Source: Flaccisagitta enflata (Eukaryota > Chaetognatha > Sagittoidea > Aphragmophora). From it: a stretch of DNA of 64,000 nt. Positions 24,164 to 36,899 of the stretch are shown here, piece by piece. The stretch's first letter is position 1; each line of letters begins with the position of its first letter. The stretch covers positions 34,286,001 through 34,350,000 of the forward strand of contig OZ231128.1 of NCBI GenBank assembly GCA_965153355.1, written 5' to 3'. Below the pieces are notes generated by a model that was not told the DNA's origin, did not search any database, and saw nothing but the letters and a program-made list of their open reading frames with translations. The position numbers were made by a program, and so were the translations under genes.

Positions 24164-24654
24164 AGCAAAGGGGGTTGTATGCCCCGTCACTCTCACTGAC
24201 TTTATCATTACCTTGCGTTACCTGTTCTTATTTTTACATCATGCAATTCATACTAACAAAAAAACCTTTTTCAATACAAGCTTCTTCTTTGCATTTCCAG
24301 CTGGCAAATTCAGTAAAATCAATAAAGGATAACATTCATTTTTTTGTGAGTTTTTGGCCAGTTTAGATTTAATTTTTGCCATAAGGGCAGGCCTATAGCT
24401 TTCTCAAACCCACTAGTGCACTTACTCTGTTGCTGGCATGTATAATCATCATCAAGGACATTTTAAAGCACAAATATCTTTTGATTAACAAAATTCTTCA
24501 TTTTCAGAAAAAAATTCAAAAACTGTGAAAACAAAAGATTCAAAAAATTATAAAGCAAAAAATAATCATTGTAGAGACCTCTGGTTGGCGCCATTTGAAA
24601 GAAAAAAATTGGCTATTTCTTAGCTGTGAATATCAAACTAGTCATCCAAGGATT

Positions 24655-25166
24655 GCACATGGTCAGCGGTACCCGATGCCCCGCTGGGAGTGATTCAGTG
24701 ATTAAGTGGAGTGAGAGCAGGGCAACAGCCCCAAAGAGCCGATGTCCTGTAGAACACAGGGAGGAATTTCCAGACGTCCTGAGGGGGCATATTTCAGGCC
24801 CTAGATGATTAATTTAAGCCACTGAAGGCATATTTGAAGGCTGGAGGGCAGAATCAAGACATGGAGAGCAGATTTGAGGTTTTGATGGCAAATTTGAGCC
24901 ATGGACGGCTGGTTTGATGCTTCAGAGGCGATTTGAAGGTCTGGAGGTCAGATTTGAGGTCTGGAGGTCAGATTTGAGGCTGAGGGGGCTGATTATAAGC
25001 CTGGAAGGCTGATTTGAGGCCTTGAATGCTAAATTGAGGGCTGGGAGGGCAAATTTGGGGTCTTGATGGCTAATGGAGGGGGGGGGCAGATGGACGGACG
25101 GACTGAAGGACAGACGGATATCTGGAAATTCCCCCCTGTGTTCTACAGGGCAGCGCACAGTGGGCT
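24655..25166 (+). repeat. Composite repeat, diverged copy
   Basis: The head ATGGTCAGCGGTACCCGATG, the arms TGTAGAACACAGGGAGGAAT and its inverted partner (CCCCTGTGTTCTACA) surround about 14 units of GATTTGAGGTCTGGAGGTCA. Confidence 0.65.
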
Positions 25167-25169
25167 GCA

Positions 25170-26095
25170 TTGTGCGCTAGGTGGCTCATTGGGGATCAAC
25201 ATTACATCTTTTCCGTTACATTGTTCCTTATGAAATATACAGAGTGAAAAACATTTTTCTGCATATTTTCAGATGTTATGAAACTATTTACATCCAATAT
25301 TGACTCATTTCTATTGGATTAAGAGCTTTATGAGCTTAGAGTACAAAAGAAGAGAAATTTGAGAAAATAAAGTAAAAAATACTACTAAACTCTCTTACAG
25401 TTGGTATTTAAATTGTTTAATGTTTTGACCAAATCAATTAAATTTTTGTCTTTGTTCAATAAGATTCCTTAATAAGGTGCTTAAAAAAAAATCATTTTTT
25501 AGCTCATTTTGCTCATTTTGCTCATTTTTTTTTCAATCAAATATAGATTTTTATTTTTATCCACATTATTACTTGTCCATTTTAAGCCAAGAAAATCGCA
25601 ATTTGGATGTCGAAGGCCCGTTTGAGCCACAGCTTTCTGGATTCAGGACCCCTTGAACTACATTTTGGCATAAGTGGCTCATTGTGCTTCCTTGTGCGAT
25701 TTTCTATATTTATTGGATAATAAAAGCATGCAAATTAGGTCAAATATGTAGCAACAGTAGACTAATTTGATAGTGCTTAAAAATGTAAAAAATAATGATT
25801 TTTTTAAATTTTTCTAGACATCTAAACATTAATGAAGGAATCCAATCCAATATTTAAGATATCATGAGCTTTTTGTTATCTTAACAGATAATCCAAAAAA
25901 TTCCTTGATTTTTCTTGAAATATAGCATTTTTCGCAGTAAAGTCCATTTAGGTCGCCTTTTTTCACTCTAAATCTAAAATGGAAAACTTTTTTTCTCGCC
26001 TATATATTTCAAAAAGTCAAATTACATAATTCAAATTACGTAATTCGACTTTTTTGAACAAGCTGGAATAACCATTCATGATAGTAAATGTTTAC
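25170..26095. other. AT-rich intron, nothing called
   Basis: Contains TAGCTCATTTTGCTCATTT-like short repeats. No gene or clear element. Confidence 0.4.
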
Positions 26096-26299
26096 CTTCC
26101 TTGGTCAAAGCAGCAGCACCAGAAAATTGAGGTAATGCTTGTTCTTCTTTAGGAGACGTTTTTCCTTTTACTATAGCGTCCATTCGTGTTGGTTCTTGCT
26201 GTTTCATTGAGTGGCTCCGTTGTGCTTCTTTGTATTTCGACTTTCCTCCTCGATTTTGTGGTTGTTTAGAATACCTCTGCTCAACACGCTGACCTTGGT
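26096..26299 (-). CDS. Elk: Elk tail exon, Gln/Lys-rich; possible alternative end
   Basis: It runs from TTTCTCCTAACAG to GAAG|GTAAAC, phase 1 at both ends. It reads DQGQRVEQRYSKQPQNRGGK and ends FSGAAALTKEG. If the donor is not used, the frame adds only KHLLS before a stop at about 26076, so a shorter isoform ending here is possible. Otherwise it joins the exon at 6412 in matching phase. Confidence 0.66.
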
Positions 26300-26359
26300 C
26301 TGTTAGGAGAAAAAATGAAAATGATGTTTGTGATGTGTTTGTGATGTGTGTTTTTTTAC

Positions 26360-26855
26360 AGACACGCAACTCTGTGAGAGGCTTTATCTGTCTGTTGCGT
26401 CCGTCGACCGTCAGTCTATCTGTCTGTGATGATTGAGTCAAAAAGTAAAAACGGTTGTGTTTGCATGTGTGTGTGTGTGGGGTGTGGGGTGCGGGAGGGT
26501 GTGTTTGGGTGTTGCGGGCCCCTGTCCAGTGTCCACCCTGTCCGCCACATTATTGTAGCCCCACGTCACTTGCTTATTTATTAGACCAGAGGAGGAGGCG
26601 TTGTATAGCCGATGAAACTCCGAAAGCTTAATCACACAATATTATTTGGAGACTCTAAGAGGCGTAAGAAATTAGAAACAATTTTTAAACAATTGCCGTG
26701 GGGTAACAATATCGTCGCGGATAGCGGCGTACAACCCCCCTGCACGCCCACACCCCCTTCCACACACGCAAACACATGCAGGAGCGGAAATGCGCGTTTG
26801 TATACTTTTCGACTCAATCATAACGGACCGACGAACCGTCAGAGCCTCTGAAAGC
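26360..26855. repeat. Two diverged hairpin-headed repeat copies
   Basis: A plus-oriented copy (ACACGCAACTCTGTGAGAGG to CCCCACGTCACTTG) and a minus-oriented copy (GGGGTAACAATATCGTCGCG to GAGCCTCTGAAAG) lie within 500 bp of the Elk exon at 26.1 kb. Each has a G/T- or C/A-rich middle. Confidence 0.5.
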
Positions 26856-26930
26856 GGTTTTTTTTTTGTTTTGTTCATGTTAGTTTTTTTTTGTTGTTGG
26901 TTTTTTGTTCAATTTGGCTGTGTAAAATAC

Positions 26931-27149
26931 CTGAATGATCCATATTTACATCTCCAGATGAGGGTAATTTCTGAAACGTTGAAGACAATGTTCTTGGAAC
27001 ATATGCGTTTGCTGTTGTCGTAAATGTGGTGGCTGCTGGTGTCACTGTAGTTACTGAGTACGAGTTAGTTCCTGGTGCTGATGGAAGCCATGAAGAATGA
27101 GATTCGAAAGATTCTAAATCCGATGATAAAGAAGATGAGAGCCGAGGGC
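26931..27149 (-). CDS. Elk: Elk tail exon, Ser/Thr-rich
   Basis: It runs from ATTATCACACACAG to TTCAG|GTATTT, phase 1 at both ends, 73 residues beginning GPRLSSSLSSDLESFESHSS. It is polar and low in complexity. It lies 7.9 kb from the preceding exon, across the 1-kb purine tract. Confidence 0.66.
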
Positions 27150-27971
27150 CTGTGTGTGATAATGTTGAGGATGGAAAGAGATAATTGGTTCATGCTTTTC
27201 AAATGTTAACTCATGCGTTATGGATGGACGGACTAACGAACCGATGAAGAAAGTCTCGCAGTAGTTGTACAAAGTCCGCGATCAAAAATGGCAAGACCGA
27301 CTCTCAGAATCAAATTTACCAGAAAAAAACCCAAATGAATGATAAAAATGAAATAAGACTTATAGCAAGGTCGTGAAAAAAACTTTTTTCGGTCACTTTT
27401 GGATCAATTTTTTGCATCAAAAAGTCCACTATGGACCAAAAAAATGGTCGTATATGCTTTTAGGAGCCTCACAACATTCCCACAATAAGAAATGGTCCGC
27501 AGTTTGACATTTTACTGCATGGAAAACAGTCTGTACAACGAGGAAAGCCGGTGAACGAGTAAATTGTGCATGAGAATAATTTTAAGCGATCATTTTTCTT
27601 TTTTTGTCTCCGATACAGTTATGGAATTTAGATCATTTTTTTTTACCAAATGTCGTTATAATGATGATAACTGACTGTGAAAATTTTTTCCACCATGATT
27701 TTTACTGTTTTGTCACCCTAAGCCTTTATCACCTGAGGGTGGTCGTGTGACAAAAGAAATTCTAAAAAAATGCAAGAGGAAGTTTTTTATTTTTGTTTAA
27801 GATACTTTCCGTTGGAAATAAGCAATGAAATTTTAACTGTAGTCGTGGAACATGTTCAACTACTTGCATGTCAATTTTTATGGTTCTAGGCCAATTTTAA
27901 GTATCGATTTATCTCCCTGGATTCTAAAAAACGTTGCAAAAAAGCATTTTCGAAAAAAAGATTTTTTGGCT

Positions 27972-28108
27972 CGTAAATAACAAATCTGTGAAATGGACAA
28001 ACTTTTTGCATTTTTAAAAACATACGACGCGAGATATAGTAATTTGCTAGCGTCGCATGTTTTTGGATTTTCCATATTTTCATTTTCTATGCAAATTTGT
28101 TATTTACG
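27972..28108. repeat. Hairpin element, copy 1
   Basis: CGTAAATAACAAATCTG pairs with CAAATTTGTTATTTACG, and an inner pair CATACGACGC/GCGTCGCATG forms a second stem. It shares layout and flanks with 51563-52230. Confidence 0.7.
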
Positions 28109-28240
28109 GTGAGCATGGGTCAGGTGGATTTTTTGCTCTGCCAAAAAAAGCGACACAATGAAAGCAACATTTGACATGAGCAACATTACTGAACAGATGC
28201 TGAGCCTTGCATTTGATAACTGGGCTTGGTATTATCAAAA

Positions 28241-28418
28241 TTAGAAAGATAGAAAGAAAGAAAGAAAGAAAGAAGAAGAAGAAAGAAAGAAGAAAGAAAG
28301 AAAGGAAGAAAGAGAAAAAGAAGAAGAAGAAAGAAGAAAGAAAGAAGAAGAAGAAAGAAGAAGAAGAAAAGAAAGAAAGGAAAGAAAGAAAGAAAGAAAG
28401 AAAGAAGAAAGAAAGAAA

Positions 28419-28449
<31 letters not shown>

Positions 28450-28719
28450 AGAAAAAAGGAAAGAAAGAAAGAAAAGGAAGAAAAAAGAAAGAAAGGAAAA
28501 AGAACTAAAGAAAGAAATGGAAAGAATGAAAATAAAAGAAAGAAGTAAAAATACAGAAAGAAAGAAAGAAAGAAAGATGAAATGAAAGAAAGAAAAATAA
28601 AATGAAAGAAAGAAAATAGGAAAATAGAAAAGGAAAAGGAAAGAAAGAAGAAAAAAAAAGACAGAAAGAAAGGAAGAAGAAAAGAAAAGAAGAAGAAGAA
28701 AAAAAAAGAAAGAAAGAAA

Positions 28720-28756
<37 letters not shown>

Positions 28757-28835
28757 AAAAGGAAAAACGAATTACAGAAAGAAGGAAAGAAACAAATTGA
28801 CGAAGAGATAAATGAAACAAAAAAAGAAAAAACAA

Positions 28836-28875
<40 letters not shown>

Positions 28876-28926
28876 AGGAAAGAAGGAAAGAAAGAAGAAG
28901 GATAAAAAGAAAGAAGGAAAAAAGGA

Positions 28927-28966
<40 letters not shown>

Positions 28967-29078
28967 AATAAGCGGGGAAGGGTAGAAGTAAGGGAGGAAA
29001 GAAGGAAAGACAAAAAAAATGAAAGAAAGAAAGAAAGACAGAAAGAAATAAAGAAAAAAAGAAAGAAAGAAAGAAGGA

Positions 29079-29162
<84 letters not shown>

Positions 29163-29272
29163 AATAGGGAGCGAAGGATAGAAGAAAGGAAGGGAGGAAA
29201 GAAGGAAAGACAGGAAGAAAGAAAGAAAGAAAGAAGGAAAGCAGGAATGAAAGAAAGAAATACAGAGAGACT
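28241..29272. repeat. 1-kb purine tract, (GAAA)n-rich
   Basis: Over 1 kb is almost purely A and G on the plus strand, mostly GAAA and GAA units, followed closely by a T run (29311-29340). Open frames on the minus strand (Phe/Ser/Leu repeats) are artefacts. It lies in an Elk intron. Confidence 0.92.
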
Positions 29273-29310
29273 GACAGCTACGTTGGCTAAAAGTACACGT
29301 ATTTTTCTCT

Positions 29311-29340
<30 letters not shown>

Positions 29341-29343
<3 letters not shown>

Positions 29344-30080
29344 CCTGGTCTTACTCACGGGTCATCTTAGACGGAGCTGTTCATTTGTTTTGAAAACACA
29401 GTTTAAAATAAATGACGCAAGATGTCCTTTCCTGACAGGTCTCCTTTAAACTAGTGGGGGAATTAACTAAGCTTGGAGAGCAAAATATTCTCTCTACCAT
29501 AACCTGGGGGCGGTCAAAATGCGTAATGGACCATATTGCAACAATGTGAAACAAGAAACAGACCAAAAATTTCCATAAAGGGGCGCCGCAATCGACATTT
29601 TTGCGGCAACTCAAAAATGCTGCAAAAAGCTAAAAAAGCAACATTAGAAGCATTGTGTCACCAACATCGCTTTAATTCTTTTACATATTTGAGTAAAAAA
29701 TTAACTCATATCATGTCTTTAAGGCTTGTTAAATATTATGCAATGATGAAAAATGATCTGTATTACGTTGAATGTGAAAGGTTGCAGCAAGTTGCAGCAT
29801 TAAATGCCCAAGTTTGTCGCAAATTGAGTATTTTTAGCTTGTACCGCTTTTGTCGGCCGAGTAGTGTTATAGGAATTCAAGAAATTCATTGTTTGTTTAC
29901 CTAACGAGTTATAACACCTGCATTGCAACTTTTGGGATTTAGGGCAACTTGCAGCAATTGCAGCAAAAACAAACAAAAATCTTGCAGCAACTTGATAAAA
30001 GCTATAAATGTAAAAATCGTTCACCTACTTGATTTTTGCAAGTAACGAGGATTCGCCAAAAAACCAGGCCAAATTAGGGC

Positions 30081-30147
<67 letters not shown>

Positions 30148-30246
30148 GCTATCTAGGTCAAACCAACTAATGGACAAAGTGATGGACGCATGACCAATGG
30201 ATGAACCCTCGGACAAATCCTTTTTCACAGACGCGGGTGCACGACC
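29341..30246. other. Intron; (CA)n tract, otherwise nothing
   Basis: (CA)n at about 30086-30145. A plus frame at 29536-29904 contains no recognisable domain and mixed codon use. It is not called. Confidence 0.4.
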
Positions 30247-31016
30247 TACCCTGTCTTCAAAAGCAACTGATACCAGCAAAAGATGTATTGTGTGAAAACG
30301 ATTTATATTTCAAAATTCGGGTTTTTCCTATCTGAAAGCATATTTACTGCGGTTTTTTCATGCAAAATTTCAGAACTTTTTTCCAACTGGCTTAGCCTCT
30401 ACATCATTTTTTAGTGAAACACCATTTGAAACATTTCAGCTTTTCCTCTCAGACATGAGTGGAGGTGTCTCACTTCAAACCTCTGTAACTTTTAAACGCA
30501 TTGAGCTAGAATACTGGGATTGGTCTCAAATTAAAGATTTTCTGAAAGAGATTACATCAGGTTTAAGAAAAAACGAATATTTTGCTGTATTCATAACGTT
30601 TTTGTGTAGTTTTTCACTTTTTTCCATGTTCCATCAAAATTCCATGTAAGAATTTCATCTTTTTTGATCAGAGTATCTTATGACTATGCACTTAAAGAAA
30701 AAAATTTATGTTAGTAATAAACATATGCTAGATTGGGATAAGTTCTAATATTCTCAATCAATTTTTTGGCTATTTGTATATAGTCATTGAGGCCTAACTC
30801 TTTTATTCTATGTAAAAATTGGTAGATTTAGTGGAAAATTTGGGTAAATTTCAAAATGATGTAGAGGCTAAACCAGTTAGAAAAAAGTGCTGAAATTTTG
30901 CATGAAAAAACCGCAGTAAATATGCTTTCAGATAGAAAAAACCTGAATTTTGAGATATGAATCGTTTTCACACAATACATCTTTTGCTGGTATCAGTTGC
31001 TTTTGAAGACAGGGTA
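30247..31016. mobile_element. Inverted-repeat MITE with TA ends
   Basis: The termini TACCCTGTCTTCAAAAGC pair with their inverted copy at 31016. The arms stay similar for about 165 bp, down to a CTACATCATTTT stretch. TA flanks on both sides suggest a mariner-type origin. The loop holds no gene. Confidence 0.8.
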
Positions 31017-31530
31017 AAAGAGAAATAGATCGACGCGTTTTTTAAGCTTCAAACTTGTAGAATTCTTTTTGCTGAATTACTCGTTATAACATGTATATTG
31101 ACAAGGAAAAGTCTAATATTAATCCAAAAAATATTCCATTTTACTGACTGGCCAACCAAGGGGTGGGTGGAAAGACTGACGAAGCATGTGATTACTTAAA
31201 CTGGAAACGATTTGACTGAGGGCTTTACACAAGACAATCCCATTTTGAACGGGTTACTAGGTTGCTTGTTATTTTCATTTGCTCACCCCGCTCGCTTGCC
31301 CCGCTCTTATTCTTGACTCGCTCTGTTCACTGGTTTGCTCACTCACTTTGATGACTCCCTTGTGGGACAACTGATTTACAGAGAAAAGCTAAATACAAAG
31401 TGTGAACCCCACCTACAACCTTAAATTATTATATTATGAAAAGATTTGAGGGAAAGAAAGAATATCTTTACAAATACAAGAAGCACCTTTTACAGATGTT
31501 TTTTTTTTCTTTTTACGTTTGACCAGACGA

Positions 31531-31604
<74 letters not shown>

Positions 31605-33536
31605 AAACCAGACAGATAGAGAAGAGAAAATCTATGTTATGTTATTCATCTCATTCAACATTCATCATTCATCACTGTTTCACATTTATTGAGTCAGTGG
31701 AGGAAACGCATTAAATTTCTTGCTTCCTTATTAGGAGTAACTCTCAGCTCGCAACCAGATACATGAAAAAAAAGCTTAGAATTTCTTAAAATGGCACCAA
31801 GAAAAAATTCGTAACTTGATGCGTTCAAATTTCATACTACAAAAGAGAAACAAATTTATTTTTTATCAACTTTTTCCTTACTCTTTTTTTTCTCTCTGTT
31901 ATCAATCAATCGCTCTATTGAAATCTTTTAATTACATTCCATGGCCAATCTAGGATCCCGGTCACGCAATTACTGAAAAAAATTTCATCTGCCATTTCAT
32001 CATTCTACCATTTTCATGACTAGTTTTTTACTTTCTGTATCTTTCTTTCATTTATTCATTATATTTGCCACTGATCTCCTAGCCCATGTTTTAACTGACA
32101 TCCTCTGGGAGCACAAGAAATTTTGTTTCAAATTCGATGGACGATTCTTCAGTCTAACCTGCATGCAAATCTGCTCTCTCAGATTTAAGGCCTGAGAGAG
32201 CAGATTTCAGGCCTTAAAGGGTAAATTTCAGGCCTGAGTGGGTTGATTTAAGATCTAAGAGGGCCCGGGGAGACGGACGGACAGACGGACGAACAAACGG
32301 ACGAATGTCCCCGGTCCCCTGTGTTCAACAGGACTTCATCCCCTGCTTCCTCTCATTCCAATTCACAATCATGTAAAGCAGGGCAACGGGTATTGCTGAC
32401 CACATGTTGCCCTTGCCCAGCATGGGGTTCCTTTGGATTCTTAACCTCCGTTACTGTTCCCTCAGCCTAGATGACAGTCTCTTGACAAACAAGACCGGAT
32501 ACAGGGCTTCCGAAGTGTGCGGGTAGGCAGGGGCCATATTTGAGGTCACCAGCCCATTTGGGCAGGAGCAGTGAGGTCAAAGAAATAAAATCATAAAAAA
32601 AAGTAAAGTGTGACCGACCAACCAACCGATGGACAAAGCGGGTTGTAGAGTTGCGTGCACGCGACTAAAAATTCACGACTAAATACAATGATACAGAAAC
32701 AAGCTTGTCATTGTCAGCTTTTCTATGGTGTCAATATTTTTCTGAGCCCTTAGGGCCCCTTGATGGGGTTCCTATAGGCCCTTTACGTTTGTCTGTTCCC
32801 CATACCAGATGAAAGAATCTTTTCGGAAAATTCATCTATCTGAACAAAAGCTAAAAGGCATGATTTTGGTCATTTTTGGCATTTTTGATGGTGTCAACTT
32901 GGCTCTCTTGGGCCCCTGGGGCTCCCGAAATGAGGTTCCCAGGGGCCCTTGGTCTTTCTTACGGTTCCCCACACCAGATGACAGTATCTTAACAGGAAAT
33001 TAACTTCTCCAATGACAATTGAGCAAAAAAAACAACAAAAAAAAATCATAACTTTCAACTTGTGCTCATGGACCAACAGACGGACGGATGGACGGACCAA
33101 CGGACCAACGGACGGACCAACAGACGGACAGACAAAGGCTAAGGTGGGTCATGTTGTGGGAGACATGTTAGAAGGTAACTGTAACAATTTTAACCATTTT
33201 CGGTTGTTGTATTTTGATTTGAAATGATCTATGCGTTATTTCTTTGTCGCTATCTTTGTCTCCCCTTTATTACGTATGTCGCTATCTTTGTCTCTTTTTA
33301 GCGAAAAAATAATAAATAAAAAATAATTCGGCGGCGCCCCTTTCTACTGGATGAAGGCCCAACTTGGGGTTCATCTCTCTAGAAAAATATTAGGACCTGA
33401 AAAATTGTAACCCGTTGAATCTTGATCAGAATGGTTTCTCCTCTATTTAAACTCCTTTAATTTAAGGCTTTTCTTTCTCTGAGAACAAAAACAAAAGAAC
33501 CCGAGATCGAGTGGAGGAAAAGTAAAGAAACGAAAG

Positions 33537-33591
<55 letters not shown>

Positions 33592-35058
33592 AACAAAATC
33601 AGATAGCTAGAAGAAAAAAAAGGAAGGAAAGAAAGAGAGGAAGAGAGAAATAAGGATAAAAGAGTAACATATAATGAGCGACAAGAGGGAAGTAAGGAAG
33701 AAAGAATGAAGGAAAGAGAGAAAGAAATAAAGGAAGAAAGAAAGCCTAGAAAGGAGATTGTGACAAAGGATACGCTCAAAATGACGCTTCTGTAATTATT
33801 CCTAAATTTCATAGTTATGAATGAATGGATACATGAATAAACAGAGAATGTAGAGAAAGAACAAATGAATATGAATGTAAGAATGTATGAATGAATCCAT
33901 GAATAGATTAGTAATGGGTTGAACAAATGAAATGAAAATATGCAAGGACCAAGCAAACTCATTTATGACCAAGGGATAGACAAAGGATTGAAATGAAAAA
34001 ACTTTGATTGAACGTATTGATGAATGAATGAATGAATGAATGAATGAGTAAGAACAATGAATTACCGAATACATGAATCATTGAATGCGCGGATCAATCA
34101 ATGAGATGAGAGCAAAAAAAATTACCAACAAAAAAAAATCTGTAAGACACAATGAAAAATATGTAGAAAATAGCATTTATCATAATGCCTTTTCTTTATA
34201 AATTACCTAATAGATTTCAAACTTGTAAAAGAATGTTAAATAAAGTAATTTTCATATTAGTAGCTAACATTTCCAGACTTTTTTGATCACATTTATATCA
34301 CCATTTGAGGTACAAGGTTCTGTAGGGCTTCATAAAAAGGGCAAGCACGGGGACCCTCATTATGTTAGATCTTAAAATGTACATAGTACTTTAGGAAACA
34401 CATATCTAAGCTTGCTTGACCCAATTTTAGATGCGTGTGCGAATGTCATGAAAAAGTGCCAAATATGGCTATAATTAGTTAATTTTGGCCATTTTTGGCC
34501 CTAAAACCCATCTTAAACTTGGAAAAGAGCCTTGAAATTTTCTTAAGCGAATAAAATAAACCCTAATTAGACTGTAAGTAAAAATATTTTGAGATTCTGA
34601 CTGCTTCTAGGTACTTAAATTTGGAAAAAAACCTTTTTTTTGCAATTTTTTTAAAGAAAAAAAATGTTGTTACCCCCTTTAAAGTTGACCGATTTTGACA
34701 AAATTTTTACTGGAGGTACTCAACATCATGAACTACTTCCATGTAAAATTTTATCCAAATCGGAGCACTGTAAGTACTGAAAATTGCGTTCGAAATAAAA
34801 AAAGTTGATAATTTGAATAAAAAATATGAAATTATCAATATTTAGCTTACCATAATAGATTTTGCATAAATTTTTTTTTTTTTTGTAATCAAGAAGTAAC
34901 ATACTTACAAAAACTATTTTCAAAAATCATTAAATTTGATGTAAATTTTTTGACCTTATTGAAAGCCAAATTCCTCGCGATCTTGCTCCGTGTCATAATA
35001 AATAATAAAATGAAAAATGATCATACTCAATACCTCTCAAACTTGTCGCGATGGTTAC
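31017..35058. other. Elk intron with scattered repeats
   Basis: (GA)n at 31534-31602 and 33541-33587, GAAT repeats near 34020-34046, a composite-repeat fragment (32160-32403), the hairpin-headed copy at 32487-32667, and CCAACGGACGGACC stretches at 33070-33130. GGGGCCCCTGGG-like G/C blocks occur near 32910. No gene. Confidence 0.5.
32487..32667 (-). repeat. Hairpin-headed repeat copy
   Basis: AACAAGACCGGATACAGGGC, then a GGGCAGGAGCAGTGAGG segment and GACCGACCAACCAACC, ending GCGTGCACGCGACTA. Confidence 0.65.
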
Positions 35059-35958
35059 CTGAACGGGGTGAAGGAATCGATATTACGACATCTTCGGGAT
35101 AATATTGATTTTCCTCTTTTGTCGTTGTTGTCATCGTTTCTCCAAATGCTCCCAACAATTCATCCTTTGCATCTTCTTGCCTTTTTTCATCCCTTCCACC
35201 TTCAATATCCTCATTCTCTCTGGTCATGGCTTTCAATGATAGGCGGTGATTGGGCTTGGAGTAGCATCGAGTAGAAAGGTGAGGGTGAGATTCTTTTAAT
35301 TTCTCTGTCGTGACTGTTATAAGCGTGCCAGGAATAGATGTAGTATTTGATATGGCCACCGAAGGGGCGGCGTTGTGAATACTTCGCGAACCGGGATTGT
35401 CATTTGTTTGGTTATCGTTAATCTGAGTGTTGGAGGACGATGATGGAGGTTGTTGGCATTCATAGTTTATTGGATTGATAAAAGACGCGTCGTCGGTTTG
35501 TGGACGGGTTAAGGAAGAGGCAGTGATGTCTGAATGGGGGGATGTGCTAATTACACGCTTCGGGACAAGAGCCGCGGGGCTGCGCCTCCCTCTCGGCGAT
35601 ACCGGTGGAAGACTTCCTTTCCTCAAAGATCCATAATGGGCGTCTAAATGCACGGAGTTACTTCGGTAATCTCCCGAGTGGCTACCACTGGGTGATATGG
35701 AAAGCTTGGAGGATAAGATCGAGTCATTGGGTGATGGAATTGAGTGGGTGGCTAGAATGGAATGAGACGAGGAACCCCCGTAAGATCGTGGAGATCGGGG
35801 ATAAGCTGGTGGTGGATGAGAAGGAGGTGGAAGGGAGGGCAGCGGAGAAGATGGTGACGAAATGTTAATGGGTGAGGCAGTTGGTTGGTTCGGCAGAGGA
35901 TCATCAGTTGGTGACACTTCATCCGGGGACTGGGAATAACAGGAATTTATGATGCCGC
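35059..35958 (-). CDS. Elk: Elk tail exon, long, Ser/Pro-rich
   Basis: This 900-nt exon runs from CCAATTCTTTTTCAG to TTCAG|GTAACC, phase 1 at both ends, about 300 residues. The first half is Pro/Ser-rich (PLPSLPPPSHPPPAYPRSPR), followed by a basic patch (SPRGRRSPAALVPKRV). The end is charged (DIEGGRDEKRQEDAKDELLG). Many Ser-Pro pairs suggest phosphorylation sites (inference). No domain is recognised. Confidence 0.75.
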
Positions 35959-36084
35959 CTGAAAAAGAATTGGTGAAAAGATATTTATAAATTGATGCTT
36001 TCAAAAGGTCATGAAACCAATAAAACGAAAGGGCTCGGAGATGGACAAAAAAGTTAAAGGATAGAATAGTCACAAAAGCGTCAG

Positions 36085-36533
36085 ATGGTCAGCGGTACCC
36101 GTTGCCCTTATGTGAGTGTATGAGGGTGTGAGGTGGTTAGAGGGGCAGCGGCCCAGAAGGGGCCGATGACCTATGCTTAGCAAGTTTCTGAGATTCAGGC
36201 CTCAAGGCTGGGGTTTGAGCTTCAAGGCTGGGGTTTGGGCTTCAAGGCTGGGATTTGATCCTTGAGGCTGGGTTTTGAGTATCGAGGCTAGGATTTGAGC
36301 CTCAAGGCTCAGATTTGAGCCTCAAGGCTCAGATTTGAGGCTGAAGGCTGGGATTTGGGCCTCGAGGCTGAGATTTGAGCCTCAAGGCTGGTAATTGAGC
36401 CAAAAGACTGGGATTTGATCATTGATTGGGTGCAGGGGGGGACGGAGAAGGAGGAGGAGGAGAAGAAGGAGGAGGAGAATATCTCCCATGTTTGTGAAAG
36501 CATAGGTCATAGGCCCCTTCGGGGCCGCTGCCC
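36085..36533 (+). repeat. Composite repeat with 20-bp minisatellite core
   Basis: The head GATGGTCAGCGGTACCCG is followed by GAGGGGCAGCGGCCCAGAAG and GGGGCCGATGACCTATGC. About 13 units of a GATTTGAGCCTCAAGGCTGG-type repeat, a GGAGGAGAAGAAGG stretch and the inverted arm GCATAGGTCATAGGCCCC, then GGGGCCGCTGCCC follow. It lies in an Elk intron. Confidence 0.7.
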
Positions 36534-36596
36534 AAAAAAGGAAGAAAGAAAATTTTACTCAAGCCTTCAATCAAGCCAAAATTAGCTACTTGTTAC

Positions 36597-36749
36597 CTGC
36601 GGCATCTTGAAAAGCGGTTGTGACAGTTACAGCGGTTGAGGAGGATGAGGACGAAGAGGAGGATGAAAAAGAGGAGGAAGTGGTGATGGTGGAAGTAGGT
36701 ATGACTGGTATTGCAGAGAGCGATAGACTTGATGCTTTTGTTCGCATTC
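36597..36749 (-). CDS. Elk: Elk tail exon, Ser/Thr-rich
   Basis: It runs from GGTTACACCTTTCAG to GCAG|GTAACA, phase 1 at both ends. It reads MRTKASSLSLSAIPVIPTST, then a long Ser run and AVTVTTAFQDAAG. A (GA)n tract lies upstream of the acceptor on the plus-strand right side. Confidence 0.68.
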
Positions 36750-36778
36750 CTGAAAGGTGTAACCCAAGAAGAATCGAG

Positions 36779-36780
<2 letters not shown>

Positions 36781-36860
<80 letters not shown>
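36781..36860. repeat. (GA)n microsatellite
   Basis: About 40 GA units, about 35 nt from an Elk splice acceptor. Confidence 0.9.
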
Positions 36861-36863
<3 letters not shown>

Positions 36864-36899
36864 AAGAGAGAGAAAGAGATATGAGTTAAGGGAAGGCAG

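Noticed and set aside
28104-29013. Long minus-strand Phe/Ser/Leu frames
   Set aside because: They come from the GAAA-type purine tract and show no non-repetitive coding content.
29536-29904. 122-codon plus frame
   Set aside because: No recognisable domain, no splice borders and no codon bias unlike its surroundings. It probably arose by chance.
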